A stretch of 34,537 nucleotides of DNA from Ferranicluibacter rubi (lineage in GTDB: Bacteria > Pseudomonadota > Alphaproteobacteria > Rhizobiales > Rhizobiaceae), in contig NZ_JAANCM010000025.1 in NCBI RefSeq assembly GCF_011603255.1, forward strand, positions 1 to 34,537, written 5' to 3'. The notes below the pieces were generated by a model. That model saw nothing but the letters and a program-made list of their open reading frames with translations, searched no databases and was not told where the DNA came from. The stretch's first letter is position 1; every line of letters starts with the position of its first letter. The position numbers were made by a program, and so were the translations under genes. Shown here one piece after another: positions 11,567 through 18,611 of the stretch.

Positions 11567-11985
11567 CTATGGATAACGCTCAGCCTCGTCGGCTGCTGCT
11601 CGTTGCCGCCTGCGCCCTCATCGATGGTGACGGCCGCATTCTGCTTGCGCAGCGGCCGGAGGGCAAATCCATGGCGGGTCTCTGGGAGTTTCCCGGCGGC
11701 AAGGTCGAGACGGGCGAGACGCCCGAGGAGACGCTGATCCGGGAACTGGAGGAGGAGCTGGGCATTCGCACCAAGGTGGCCTGCCTCGCGCCGCTGACCT
11801 TCGCCAGCCATGCCTATGAGGACTTCCATCTGCTGATGCCGCTCTATGTCTGCCGCCGCTATGAGGGCGTGCCGCAGGGGCGGGAGGGGCAGGCGCTGAA
11901 ATGGGTGCGGGCGAAGGCGCTGCGCGACTATCCGATGCCGCCGGCCGACGAACCGCTCATTCCCTATCTCATGGATCTTCTGTAG
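11563..11985 (+). CDS. mutT: 8-oxo-dGTP diphosphatase MutT (Nudix hydrolase)
   Basis: MutT hydrolyses oxidised guanine nucleotides such as 8-oxo-dGTP before they are misincorporated. The 140-residue protein has a canonical Nudix box, GGKVETGETPEE followed by RELEEELGI (about residues 43-65), and the WEFPGGK lead-in typical of MutT. The ATG at 11563 overlaps the TGA of the GNAT gene (ATGA), which implies translational coupling; an ATG two codons later (11569) is also possible. The length and motifs match MutT rather than ADP-ribose pyrophosphatases. A weak hairpin follows about 40 bp downstream. Confidence 0.9.
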   Translation: MTMDNAQPRRLLLVAACALIDGDGRILLAQRPEGKSMAGLWEFPGGKVETGETPEETLIRELEEELGIRTKVACLAPLTFASHAYEDFHLLMPLYVCRRYEGVPQGREGQALKWVRAKALRDYPMPPADEPLIPYLMDLL

Positions 11986-12025
11986 CTGCCTGCCGTTTGC
12001 GCGTAAGGTCGCCCTATCCAAAAAA

Positions 12026-12062
12026 CCTTTCCAACTTCTTCCTAAATGCGGAGAAGGAAAGG
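12026..12062 (+). terminator. Possible terminator of the argJ-GNAT-mutT operon
   Basis: CCTTTCC and GGAAAGG form an outer stem enclosing a second imperfect stem (CTTCTTCC with GGAGAAG, one bulge), followed by CATTTTC. The stem is imperfect and the T-run short, so this is only a candidate. Confidence 0.35.
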
Positions 12063-12232
12063 CATTTTCGGGGCAGTCCTGTCTGTGCGTTAATGGAACG
12101 TTTATCTCCAACCGGCACAATGGCCAGCACGTGATGCCGAGTCGCGCCGCCCTTCGGGAGGATGGGACCGGTGCGCGGCGATCGAGGACGGAACCGAGCA
12201 TTCCGCCGCGTCGGAAAGGCAAGAGGCAGGCC

Positions 12233-12553
12233 ATGGTGGACGATGATTTCTGGAGAACGGTTCAGGACAAAGACCTGACGAAGGGTGAGTACCGGCGCAC
12301 CGGCGTGCTCAATCTCGCGCTGCTGTTCGGGACGGCCGTCATCGCGCTGACGCTGATCCTCACCCCGATGATGGCCAGCAAGAATACCACCAAGGTTCTC
12401 GCAAACGCGCCGATCGACTACGACACCATCTCGACTGGCTCCATTCCCGACGACAAGGCGACCAAGCGCTATACCGTACGCCGCAGCGTCCTGCAGGAGA
12501 TGCCGGGCGCCGTCTGCATCGTCAATGGCGATGGCGGCAAGAGCGGATGCTGA
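12233..12553 (+). CDS. Small single-span membrane protein of unknown function
   Basis: This 106-residue protein is not assigned to a family. It has a charged cytoplasmic N-terminus (MVDDDFWRTV), one hydrophobic span at about residues 27-46 (LALLFGTAVIALTLILTPMM), and a polar, probably periplasmic tail. The tail ends with two cysteines (near residue 94 and at the last position) that could form a disulfide. The ATG at 12233 follows AAGAGGCAGG, giving a reasonable ribosome-binding site. Its 3' end overlaps or abuts the start region of the Flp pilin gene (its stop is at 12551-12553), so the two genes are probably co-expressed. A link to pilus function is possible, but rests only on this adjacency. 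Confidence 0.75.
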   Translation: MVDDDFWRTVQDKDLTKGEYRRTGVLNLALLFGTAVIALTLILTPMMASKNTTKVLANAPIDYDTISTGSIPDDKATKRYTVRRSVLQEMPGAVCIVNGDGGKSGC

Positions 12554-12582
12554 TGAAAACCGGTCTGGAGAGAGCGTCCGCG

Positions 12583-12750
12583 ATGCACCTGTTTCAGCGA
12601 TTCCTCTCCGACCGCAGTGGTGCGACCGCCATCGAATATGGTCTGATCGGCGGCATTCTCGCCGTCGCCATCATCGCCGGTTTCGGGGCGATGACGCAGC
12701 AACTGACGAATGTCTTCAACACCGCCACGGATGCCCTCGCGAAACCATGA
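12583..12750 (+). CDS. Flp family type IVb pilin
   Basis: This is a 55-residue Flp-type prepilin, the building block of thin adhesive pili made by Tad systems. After a short basic leader (MHLFQRFLSDRSG) comes the processing and assembly motif ATAIEYGLIGG, with Glu-Tyr at the conserved distance from the cleavage glycine, then a hydrophobic helix and a polar end. I favour ATG 12583 because it gives the usual leader length and has a GGAGAGAG site about ten bases upstream. ATGs at 12547 and 12553 are in frame and would add 10-12 residues. No prepilin peptidase, secretin or CpaF-type ATPase gene is in the window, so assembly genes must lie elsewhere. The gene converges with the next gene with only four bases between. 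Confidence 0.9.
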   Translation: MHLFQRFLSDRSGATAIEYGLIGGILAVAIIAGFGAMTQQLTNVFNTATDALAKP

Positions 12751-12754
12751 GGCG

Positions 12755-13660
12755 TCAAGGACTTCCGTCGTTGCCCTTTGCGCCGCTGCCGGATGTCCCC
12801 TCCACCTTCAAGGCATCCGCCAGACGCATCTTCGCCGAACCCGGCGCCAGCGGCTTCTGCTGGCTTTCATGCGGCGCCCAGCCCGAGAGATATATGACCG
12901 AGAACGTCGCGCGGATGCGGCCGTCCGGGTCTGCAAAGCGCTCGGCATAAAGCTCCGCGGCGCGCAGGAAGACCGCACGGGACAGGGGCTTGCGGCTGCG
13001 GGCAATCAGCGTGTTGGTCATGCCCATGGCACGCAGATCCTTCATCAAGGCAAACAGCGAGGCATAGCGTACCGTATAGGTTTCCGTATCTGTGACGGGC
13101 AGGGCGAAGCCTGCGCGCTGCAGAAGGGCGCCGATGTCGCGGACGTCGGCGAAGGGAATGACGCGCGGGCTGGCACCGCCGGTGATCTCGCTTTCGGCGG
13201 CCAGCAGCACCTCCCGCAGTTCCTGCAATGTGCCGTTGCCGGGAATGGCCGCGAGGAACAGGCCGTCCGGCGCCAGCGCCCGCCGGACCTGGATGAACAC
13301 GCCGGGCGTGTCGTTCGTCAGATGCAGGGACAGCGGTGACACGACGAGATTGGCGCTGGCCGGAGCAACCGGCACGGTTTCCAGCGGCGCTACGGTCACG
13401 CCTTCCGTTCCGCCGAAGGCGTTGTCCGTCTCGATACGTGTCAGCGTGCCGATCTTGCCGGTCGCCATCAGGGCGCGGGCGGTGACGCCGGTATAGCCAT
13501 GAAGCTCCACTGCCGTCTCGAACCGGCGCTCCACCACCGCGAGCCGTTCGGCGAGATCCTCCGCCACGATGTCGAGCAGGAACTGCGCCTTCTCATCGCC
13601 GGCCTTCAGCGCACGCAGGCGCCGGGCTTCCACAAGAGGCTGGTCAAATACGATATCCAC
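12755..13660 (-). CDS. NDUFAF5-like methyltransferase-fold protein
   Basis: This 301-residue protein has a class-I SAM methyltransferase fold. Its domain order and conserved pieces (MDIVFDQPLVEARRLRAL at the N-terminus, a post-II strand in SANLVVSPLSLHLTND, then GLFLAAIPG, and YASLFALMKDLRAMGMTN) match the NDUFAF5 / BioC-related family. In mitochondria NDUFAF5 hydroxylates an arginine of the complex I subunit NDUFS7. The usual glycine-rich SAM motif I (D-G-x-G-x-G) is degenerate here (ELHGYTG), which agrees with a fold used for something other than simple methyl transfer. The bacterial substrate is not established; NuoB, the NDUFS7 homologue, is an inference. It is transcribed divergently from comF. 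Confidence 0.8.
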   Translation of the reverse strand: MDIVFDQPLVEARRLRALKAGDEKAQFLLDIVAEDLAERLAVVERRFETAVELHGYTGVTARALMATGKIGTLTRIETDNAFGGTEGVTVAPLETVPVAPASANLVVSPLSLHLTNDTPGVFIQVRRALAPDGLFLAAIPGNGTLQELREVLLAAESEITGGASPRVIPFADVRDIGALLQRAGFALPVTDTETYTVRYASLFALMKDLRAMGMTNTLIARSRKPLSRAVFLRAAELYAERFADPDGRIRATFSVIYLSGWAPHESQQKPLAPGSAKMRLADALKVEGTSGSGAKGNDGSP

Positions 13661-13763
13661 GATAGTCTCCTAACTCTCGGCCTATATCATCGCCGGCGCG
13701 CGGCTGCGCAAGAGCGAGCGCCATCTTCTAACGGTCGAGAGGGCGGAAGGACGCATCGGGGCT

Positions 13764-14642
13764 ATGGATGGTGAGTGGCGAATTCTGGAAACGACCAACC
13801 GGACGGTCGCCAGCTCCATCGCTAGCCGGGGGACGCCCGGTGGTGTTGATCCCGATCCGGCCGATCCGCTGCCGGGCCGGGGCACGTCCTTTTGGGAACG
13901 GTTCGTCGCGCGCCTTCTTGCCGCTGGCCGGGGGGCGGCCGATCTTCTCTATCCGCCGGTCTGTCGCGGCTGCGGCCGCTTCGTGCAGCGGCATGCTGCC
14001 GTGTGCCCGGCCTGCTGGGCGAGCCTTCGCCTGATCGAGCGGCCGTTCTGCGAGGTGCTCGGCGTGCCCTTCTCTCACGATCTCGGGCGCGGCATCCTCT
14101 CGGCCGACGCCATCGCCAACCCGCCGCCGTTTACGCGCCTGCGCTCGGTGGCGATCCACACGGGCATCGCCCGCGATCTCGTGCATGCGCTGAAATATAC
14201 CGACCGGACCGACCTTGCGCCGATGATGGCGGCGTGGATGCTGCGGGCCGGCGAAGGGGCGGTGGAGGCGGCGGATGCGATCGTTCCGGTACCGCTGCAC
14301 AAATACCGGCTCTGGTCGCGGCGGTTCAACCAGTCGGCGGAACTGGCCCGGGCGCTCGCCCGTCTCTCCGGCCGGCCGATGCTGGCGACCGCGCTGGTGC
14401 GGCAGCGGCGCACGATGCGGCAGGTAGGGCTGGGCGCAACGCAGCGGCAGGACAATGTGCGCGGCGCCTTCATGGTGACGGAGGCGGGCCGGTCGCTCGT
14501 CTTCGGCCGGCATATCGTGCTCGTCGACGACGTCTATACCACGGGTGCCACGGTTGCCGCGGCGACGCGGGCGCTGAAGAGGGCCGGGGCGCGCGAGGTG
14601 ACGGTTTTGACCTTTGCAAGAGCCGTGACCGTGCTTATATGA
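13764..14642 (+). CDS. ComF family phosphoribosyltransferase-like protein
   Basis: This 292-residue protein has an N-terminal zinc finger of two CxxC pairs (CRGCG...CPAC, about residues 69-88) followed by a type-I phosphoribosyltransferase fold. The PRPP-binding motif IVLVDDVYTTGAT lies near residue 252. In naturally competent bacteria ComF helps DNA uptake; in other bacteria, including most rhizobia, the role is unclear. The N-terminal extension of about 55 residues before the zinc finger is longer than usual and the ATG at 13764 lacks a strong ribosome-binding site, so the start could be further downstream at a non-ATG codon. It heads a same-strand series with grxC, an amidase gene and a DUF1178 gene. 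Confidence 0.88.
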   Translation: MDGEWRILETTNRTVASSIASRGTPGGVDPDPADPLPGRGTSFWERFVARLLAAGRGAADLLYPPVCRGCGRFVQRHAAVCPACWASLRLIERPFCEVLGVPFSHDLGRGILSADAIANPPPFTRLRSVAIHTGIARDLVHALKYTDRTDLAPMMAAWMLRAGEGAVEAADAIVPVPLHKYRLWSRRFNQSAELARALARLSGRPMLATALVRQRRTMRQVGLGATQRQDNVRGAFMVTEAGRSLVFGRHIVLVDDVYTTGATVAAATRALKRAGAREVTVLTFARAVTVLI

Positions 14643-14742
14643 CCGAAGGACGACAGGCGGCAGGGCCATGACGGTTTCCTGCTGGACGTGTCGGATATCG
14701 CAGCGCACCGGCGCTCTGCCGGTCCGAAAACAGGTGTCGTAG

Positions 14743-15000
14743 ATGGCTTCCGTCGTACTCTATACCCGTCAGGCCTGCGGCTATTGCGCCGCCGCCAAGA
14801 CGCTTCTTTCCAACAAGGGCGTCTCGTTCGAGGAGCATGATGCGACCTATTCGCCGGATCTCCGCAAGGAGATGATCGAAAAGGCGAATGGTGGCTCGAC
14901 GTTCCCGCAGATCTTCATCAACGGCACTCATGTCGGTGGCTGCGACGATCTGCATGCGCTCGACAAGGCCGGCAAGCTCGACCCCATGCTGGCAGCCTGA
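14743..15000 (+). CDS. grxC: Glutaredoxin 3 (GrxC)
   Basis: This 85-residue class-I dithiol glutaredoxin reduces disulfides and glutathione mixed disulfides using glutathione. The active site is CGYC at residues 11-14, close to the usual CPYC with Gly in place of Pro. The glutathione-binding TFPQIFI segment and the GGCDDL motif are present. The full length matches E. coli Grx3. The ATG is preceded by AACAGGTG at a suitable distance. It sits 100 bp after comF and 13 bp before the amidase gene. The neighbouring amidase resembles enzymes that repair deaminated glutathione, so the pairing makes sense for glutathione metabolism. Confidence 0.95.
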   Translation: MASVVLYTRQACGYCAAAKTLLSNKGVSFEEHDATYSPDLRKEMIEKANGGSTFPQIFINGTHVGGCDDLHALDKAGKLDPMLAA

Positions 15001-15013
15001 GGACATCAGCGCC

Positions 15014-15877
15014 ATGACCCTCCGCGTCGCCGCCATCCAGATGTGCTCCGGCACCGCGCCTGAACGAAATGCTGCAACCATGGCCGAACTTGTTCGCGAT
15101 GCGGCGAGCAAGGGCGCCACCTATGTGCAGACGCCGGAAATGACCGGTGCGCTGCAGCGCGACCGCGCGGCCCTGCGTGCCGCGCTGCGCGGCGAAGACG
15201 ACGATGTGATCGTGCGCACGGCGCGCGCGCTTGCTGCCGAACTCGGCATTCACCTGCATATCGGCTCGACCGCCATCGGCCTTGCCGACGGGAAGATCGC
15301 CAATCGCGGTTTTCTGTTCGGTCCGGATGGTGCGAAGATCTGCCATTACGACAAGATCCACATGTTCGACGTCGATCTCGACAATGGCGAGAGCTGGCGC
15401 GAAAGCGCCGCCTACACGCCGGGTGAGACGGCGCAGGTTGTCGATCTTCCATTTGGTCAGCTCGGTTTTTCGATCTGCTACGATGTGCGCTTCCCCGAGC
15501 TTTTCCGCCGGCAGGCCGTAGTGGGTGCGCAGATCATGACCGTTCCCGCTGCCTTCACGCGTCAGACCGGAGAAGCGCACTGGGAGATCCTTTTGCGCGC
15601 GCGTGCCATCGAGAACGGCTTCTTCCTCGTCGCGGCGGCGCAGGGCGGTGTGCATGAGGACGGGCGCGAGACCTTCGGGCATTCGATGATCGTGGATCCC
15701 TGGGGTCGTATCCTCGCCGAAGCCGGCCCGAGCGGCGCAGCCGTCATCACGGCCGATATCGATATCGCCGCCGTTGCCGCTGCACGTGGCAAGATTCCGA
15801 ACCTGAAGAACGCCCGCGACTTTTCGGTGGCGTCCGCAGGTGACAGTGCTCCTACGACCGGGGGCGTCGCCGCGTGA
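15014..15877 (+). CDS. Carbon-nitrogen hydrolase, Nit1-like (probable deaminated-glutathione amidase)
   Basis: This 287-residue nitrilase-superfamily protein has the full catalytic triad: Glu42 (in TPEMTG), Lys114 (in DKIHMFDVD) and Cys155 (in ICYDVRFPE). The DKIHMFDVD and CYDVRFPELFR segments are those of the Nit1/YbeM branch, whose members hydrolyse deaminated glutathione, a side product of transaminases. The location 13 bp after the glutaredoxin gene supports that assignment but does not prove it; a general omega-amidase is the alternative. The start ATG at 15014 is the first in-frame ATG after grxC. The end overlaps the GTG of the DUF1178 gene by four bases. Confidence 0.88.
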   Translation: MTLRVAAIQMCSGTAPERNAATMAELVRDAASKGATYVQTPEMTGALQRDRAALRAALRGEDDDVIVRTARALAAELGIHLHIGSTAIGLADGKIANRGFLFGPDGAKICHYDKIHMFDVDLDNGESWRESAAYTPGETAQVVDLPFGQLGFSICYDVRFPELFRRQAVVGAQIMTVPAAFTRQTGEAHWEILLRARAIENGFFLVAAAQGGVHEDGRETFGHSMIVDPWGRILAEAGPSGAAVITADIDIAAVAAARGKIPNLKNARDFSVASAGDSAPTTGGVAA

Positions 15878-16302
15878 TCCGTTATGCGCTGACCTGCGAC
15901 AAGGGCCACGGCTTCGAGGGCTGGTTCGGGTCGAGTGCCGATTTCGAGGCGCAATCGGAAAGCGGACTGGTGACCTGTCCGATCTGCGGCACGGCATCGG
16001 TCAACCGGGCGCTGATGGCGCCGGCGCTCTCGACCGGGCGGCGCAAGGACAAGCAGCGCGGCCTGATGATGGATCAGGCGCAGCAGGTGGCGATCTCCAA
16101 GATTCGTGAGATGGTGTCCACCATTCGCGCCAATGCCGATGATGTCGGCGAGAAGTTTCCCGAGGAAGCCCGCAAGATCCACTATGGGGAAGTCGAGGCC
16201 CGCGGTTTGATCGGCCGCGCGACGGTGGAAGAGGCGCGGGCGCTGATCGAGGAGGGCATCGACGTCGCGCCGCTGCCCATCCTGCCCGACGAGGTCAACT
16301 GA
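15874..16302 (+). CDS. DUF1178 family protein with zinc-ribbon-like cysteines
   Basis: This 142-residue conserved protein of unknown function belongs to the DUF1178 family common in alpha- and betaproteobacteria. The N-terminus has CDKGHGFEGWF, then CPICG at about residues 45-49, which together look like a zinc ribbon. The remainder is helical and charged (a long helix from about residue 65), and the end contains EARALIEEGIDVAPLP, typical of the family. Translation starts at GTG 15874, overlapping the amidase stop (GTGA), so it is translationally coupled to the amidase gene. The coupling suggests a shared pathway, but no biochemical role is known to me. Confidence 0.87.
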   Translation: MIRYALTCDKGHGFEGWFGSSADFEAQSESGLVTCPICGTASVNRALMAPALSTGRRKDKQRGLMMDQAQQVAISKIREMVSTIRANADDVGEKFPEEARKIHYGEVEARGLIGRATVEEARALIEEGIDVAPLPILPDEVN

Positions 16303-16326
16303 CGGCGCCGTCGTCTGGCCGTTTGA

Positions 16327-17076
16327 TCAGTCGCGTGGGCGCTTGGCGATCATCATGTAGTTGACGTCCATATCCTGCGACAGGTTCCACTGGTTCGTGA
16401 ACGGGCTGAAGAAGACGCCGGTGCGCTCCGTGATCGTGAGCCCCGATGCCGAGAGTGGCTTTTCGATCTCTTCCGGCCGGACCAGTTTTTCATACTGATG
16501 CGTGCCGCGCGGCAGCCAGCGCAGGACGTTTTCGGCGGCGAAGATGGCGAGCGCTGCGGCCTTCATTGTGCGGTTGATCGTGGCAACGACCATCATGCCG
16601 CCAGGGCGGACCATCGAGGCGCAGGTGGACAGGAAAAATTCGACATCGGAAACATGCTCCACGACTTCCATGTTGAGCACGATATCGAACGTCTCGCCGG
16701 CCTCTGCCAGCGCTTCGGCGGTGACCGCGCGGTAATCGACGGAGACGCCGCTGCCGGCCGCATGCGTCTGCGCAATGCGGATGTTCTTCTCGGAGGCATC
16801 GGCGCCGACGACGTCCGCGCCCATGCGCGCCATCGGCTCGGAGAGCAGACCGCCGCCGCAACCGATATCGAGGAGGCGCAGGCCCTCCAGCGGACGCGGC
16901 GCCTTGGGGTCGCGCCCAAAGGTTTCGGCGGCGCGATCGCGGATATAGCCGAGGCGGACGGGATTGAACTTGTGCAGCGGCTTGAACTTGCCATGCGGGT
17001 TCCACCACTCCGCGGCCAGCGCCGAGAAGCGATCGACTTCGGACTGGTCGATGGTCGTGCGGGCCGCGTCTGTCAT
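16327..17076 (-). CDS. ubiG: Ubiquinone biosynthesis O-methyltransferase UbiG
   Basis: UbiG performs the two SAM-dependent O-methylations of the ubiquinone ring. The 249-residue protein shows the family N-terminus ([18 protein letters not shown]), SAM motif I as [20 protein letters not shown] near residue 65, the acidic ADASEKNI, and NMEVVEHV around motif II. I start it at ATG 17076, which has a CGGAGA site eight bases upstream; longer in-frame versions to 17139 lack this. It converges with the DUF1178 gene (24 bp apart) and is divergent from lysC. Confidence 0.95.
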   Translation of the reverse strand: MTDAARTTIDQSEVDRFSALAAEWWNPHGKFKPLHKFNPVRLGYIRDRAAETFGRDPKAPRPLEGLRLLDIGCGGGLLSEPMARMGADVVGADASEKNIRIAQTHAAGSGVSVDYRAVTAEALAEAGETFDIVLNMEVVEHVSDVEFFLSTCASMVRPGGMMVVATINRTMKAAALAIFAAENVLRWLPRGTHQYEKLVRPEEIEKPLSASGLTITERTGVFFSPFTNQWNLSQDMDVNYMMIAKRPRD

Positions 17077-17201
17077 GATGTCGTCTCCGGAAAACTCAGG
17101 CGTCATCCGTGAAGTCGTCCGGCACCTGGCTCTTGTCAAGGGCTGCGAGATGAAGACCCTTCCTCCGTCGATGGCGTGCCGTCAATGCCACCCCTATGCC
17201 A

Positions 17202-17230
17202 TTGCACGTTTCCGGCAACTTCGCTATGGA
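17202..17230 (+). promoter_or_regulatory. Candidate sigma-70 promoter of lysC
   Basis: TTGCAC (17202-17207) and TATGGA (17225-17230) are separated by 17 bases, and the -10 lies 56 bp before the lysC start codon. Both hexamers are fair matches to the housekeeping consensus. No attenuator or lysine riboswitch is recognisable in the short leader. Confidence 0.4.
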
Positions 17231-17286
17231 ACCGCCAACTTCGGCAGGCGCGCGGCGCGCGCAATCTCTGGTACCGGTAGAGGCAG

Positions 17287-18540
17287 ATGGCACGCATCGT
17301 GATGAAATTCGGCGGAACCTCCGTCGCGGACATGGATCGCATCCGGGTCGTCGCCCGCCATGTGAAACGCGAGGTGGATGCCGGGCACGAGGTGGCCGTC
17401 GTCGTTTCCGCCATGTCGGGCAAGACGAACGAGCTCGTCGGCTGGACGCGCGATGCCTCGCCCATGCACGATGCCCGCGAATATGACGCGGTCGTCGCGT
17501 CCGGTGAGCAGGTGACGTCGGGGCTGCTCGCGATCGCGTTGCAGCACATCGGCATCAACGCGCGTTCCTGGCAGGGCTGGCAGATCCCGATCCGCACCGA
17601 TAATGCGCATGGTGCCGCGCGAATCATGGATATCGATGGTTCAGACCTCATCCGCCGCTTCGGCGAGGGCCAGGTCGCCGTTATCGCCGGTTTCCAGGGT
17701 ATCGGTCCGGATAACCGGATCGCGACGCTCGGTCGCGGCGGCTCGGACACGAGCGCGGTCGCCATCGCGGCTGCCGTCAAGGCGGATCGTTGCGACATCT
17801 ACACCGATGTGGACGGCGTCTACACGACGGACCCGCGCATCGTGCCGAAGGCGCGCCGCCTGAAGAAGATCGCGTTCGAGGAAATGCTCGAAATGGCATC
17901 GCTCGGCGCCAAGGTGCTGCAGGTGCGCTCGGTCGAGCTTGCCATGGTGCACAAGGTCCGCACCTTCGTGCGCTCCAGTTTCGAAGACCCGGACGCGCCC
18001 GGCATGGGCGATCTTTTGAACCCGCCGGGAACGCTGATTTGTGATGAGGAAGAGATCGTGGAACAGGAAGTCGTAACCGGCATCGCCTATGCCAAGGATG
18101 AGGCGCAAATTTCGCTGCGGCGTCTGGCCGATCGCCCGGGTGTCTCCGCCGCGATCTTCGGCCCTCTCGCCGAAGCGCACATCAATGTCGACATGATCGT
18201 CCAGAACATTTCCGAGGACGGATCGAAGACCGACATGACCTTCACCGTGCCGGCCGGCGATGTGGACAAGGCGTTGCGCGTGCTCGACGCGGAGAAGAGC
18301 AAGATCGGGTTCGACGTCATCCAGAACGAATCGGGTCTCGCCAAGGTGTCGGTCATCGGCATCGGCATGCGCAGCCATGCAGGCGTTGCGGCGTCGGCTT
18401 TTCGGGCGCTCGCTGAAAAGGGCATCAACATCAAGGCGATCACGACCTCGGAAATCAAGATTTCCATCCTGATCGACGGTGCATATGCCGAATTGGCCGT
18501 TCGGACTTTGCATTCCGTCTACGGGCTGGATAAGACTTAA
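17287..18540 (+). CDS. lysC: Aspartate kinase LysC
   Basis: Aspartokinase catalyses the first step of the aspartate pathway to lysine, threonine and methionine. The 417-residue enzyme has KFGGTSVAD at residues 6-14, the GRGGSDTSA nucleotide-binding loop near residue 148, and TDVDGVYTTDPR near residue 176. Two ACT domains occupy about residues 265-417 and are where lysine and threonine would inhibit. The size and domain layout are those of the stand-alone alpha-subunit type. The start ATG follows GTAGAGGCAG. It lies 71 bp upstream of ptsP, on the same strand. Confidence 0.96.
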   Translation: MARIVMKFGGTSVADMDRIRVVARHVKREVDAGHEVAVVVSAMSGKTNELVGWTRDASPMHDAREYDAVVASGEQVTSGLLAIALQHIGINARSWQGWQIPIRTDNAHGAARIMDIDGSDLIRRFGEGQVAVIAGFQGIGPDNRIATLGRGGSDTSAVAIAAAVKADRCDIYTDVDGVYTTDPRIVPKARRLKKIAFEEMLEMASLGAKVLQVRSVELAMVHKVRTFVRSSFEDPDAPGMGDLLNPPGTLICDEEEIVEQEVVTGIAYAKDEAQISLRRLADRPGVSAAIFGPLAEAHINVDMIVQNISEDGSKTDMTFTVPAGDVDKALRVLDAEKSKIGFDVIQNESGLAKVSVIGIGMRSHAGVAASAFRALAEKGINIKAITTSEIKISILIDGAYAELAVRTLHSVYGLDKT

Positions 18541-18567
18541 GCGAAGCGGCCGAAGTGCTGCCGGCCC

Positions 18568-18583
18568 GGGGTGCCTGCACCCC
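18568..18583 (+). terminator. Weak hairpin between lysC and ptsP
   Basis: GGGGTG-CCTG-CACCCC gives a 6-bp GC-rich stem with a 4-base loop, followed after a short C/A stretch by CTCTTT. The T-run is interrupted, so it may attenuate rather than end transcription from lysC into ptsP. Confidence 0.3.
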
Positions 18584-18611
18584 CACTCTTTGATCGGGGA
18601 GACGTTGCGCG

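Noticed and set aside
17110-17138. TTGACA on the minus strand upstream of ubiG as its promoter
   Set aside because: The hexamer is perfect but no acceptable -10 lies 16-18 bases downstream.
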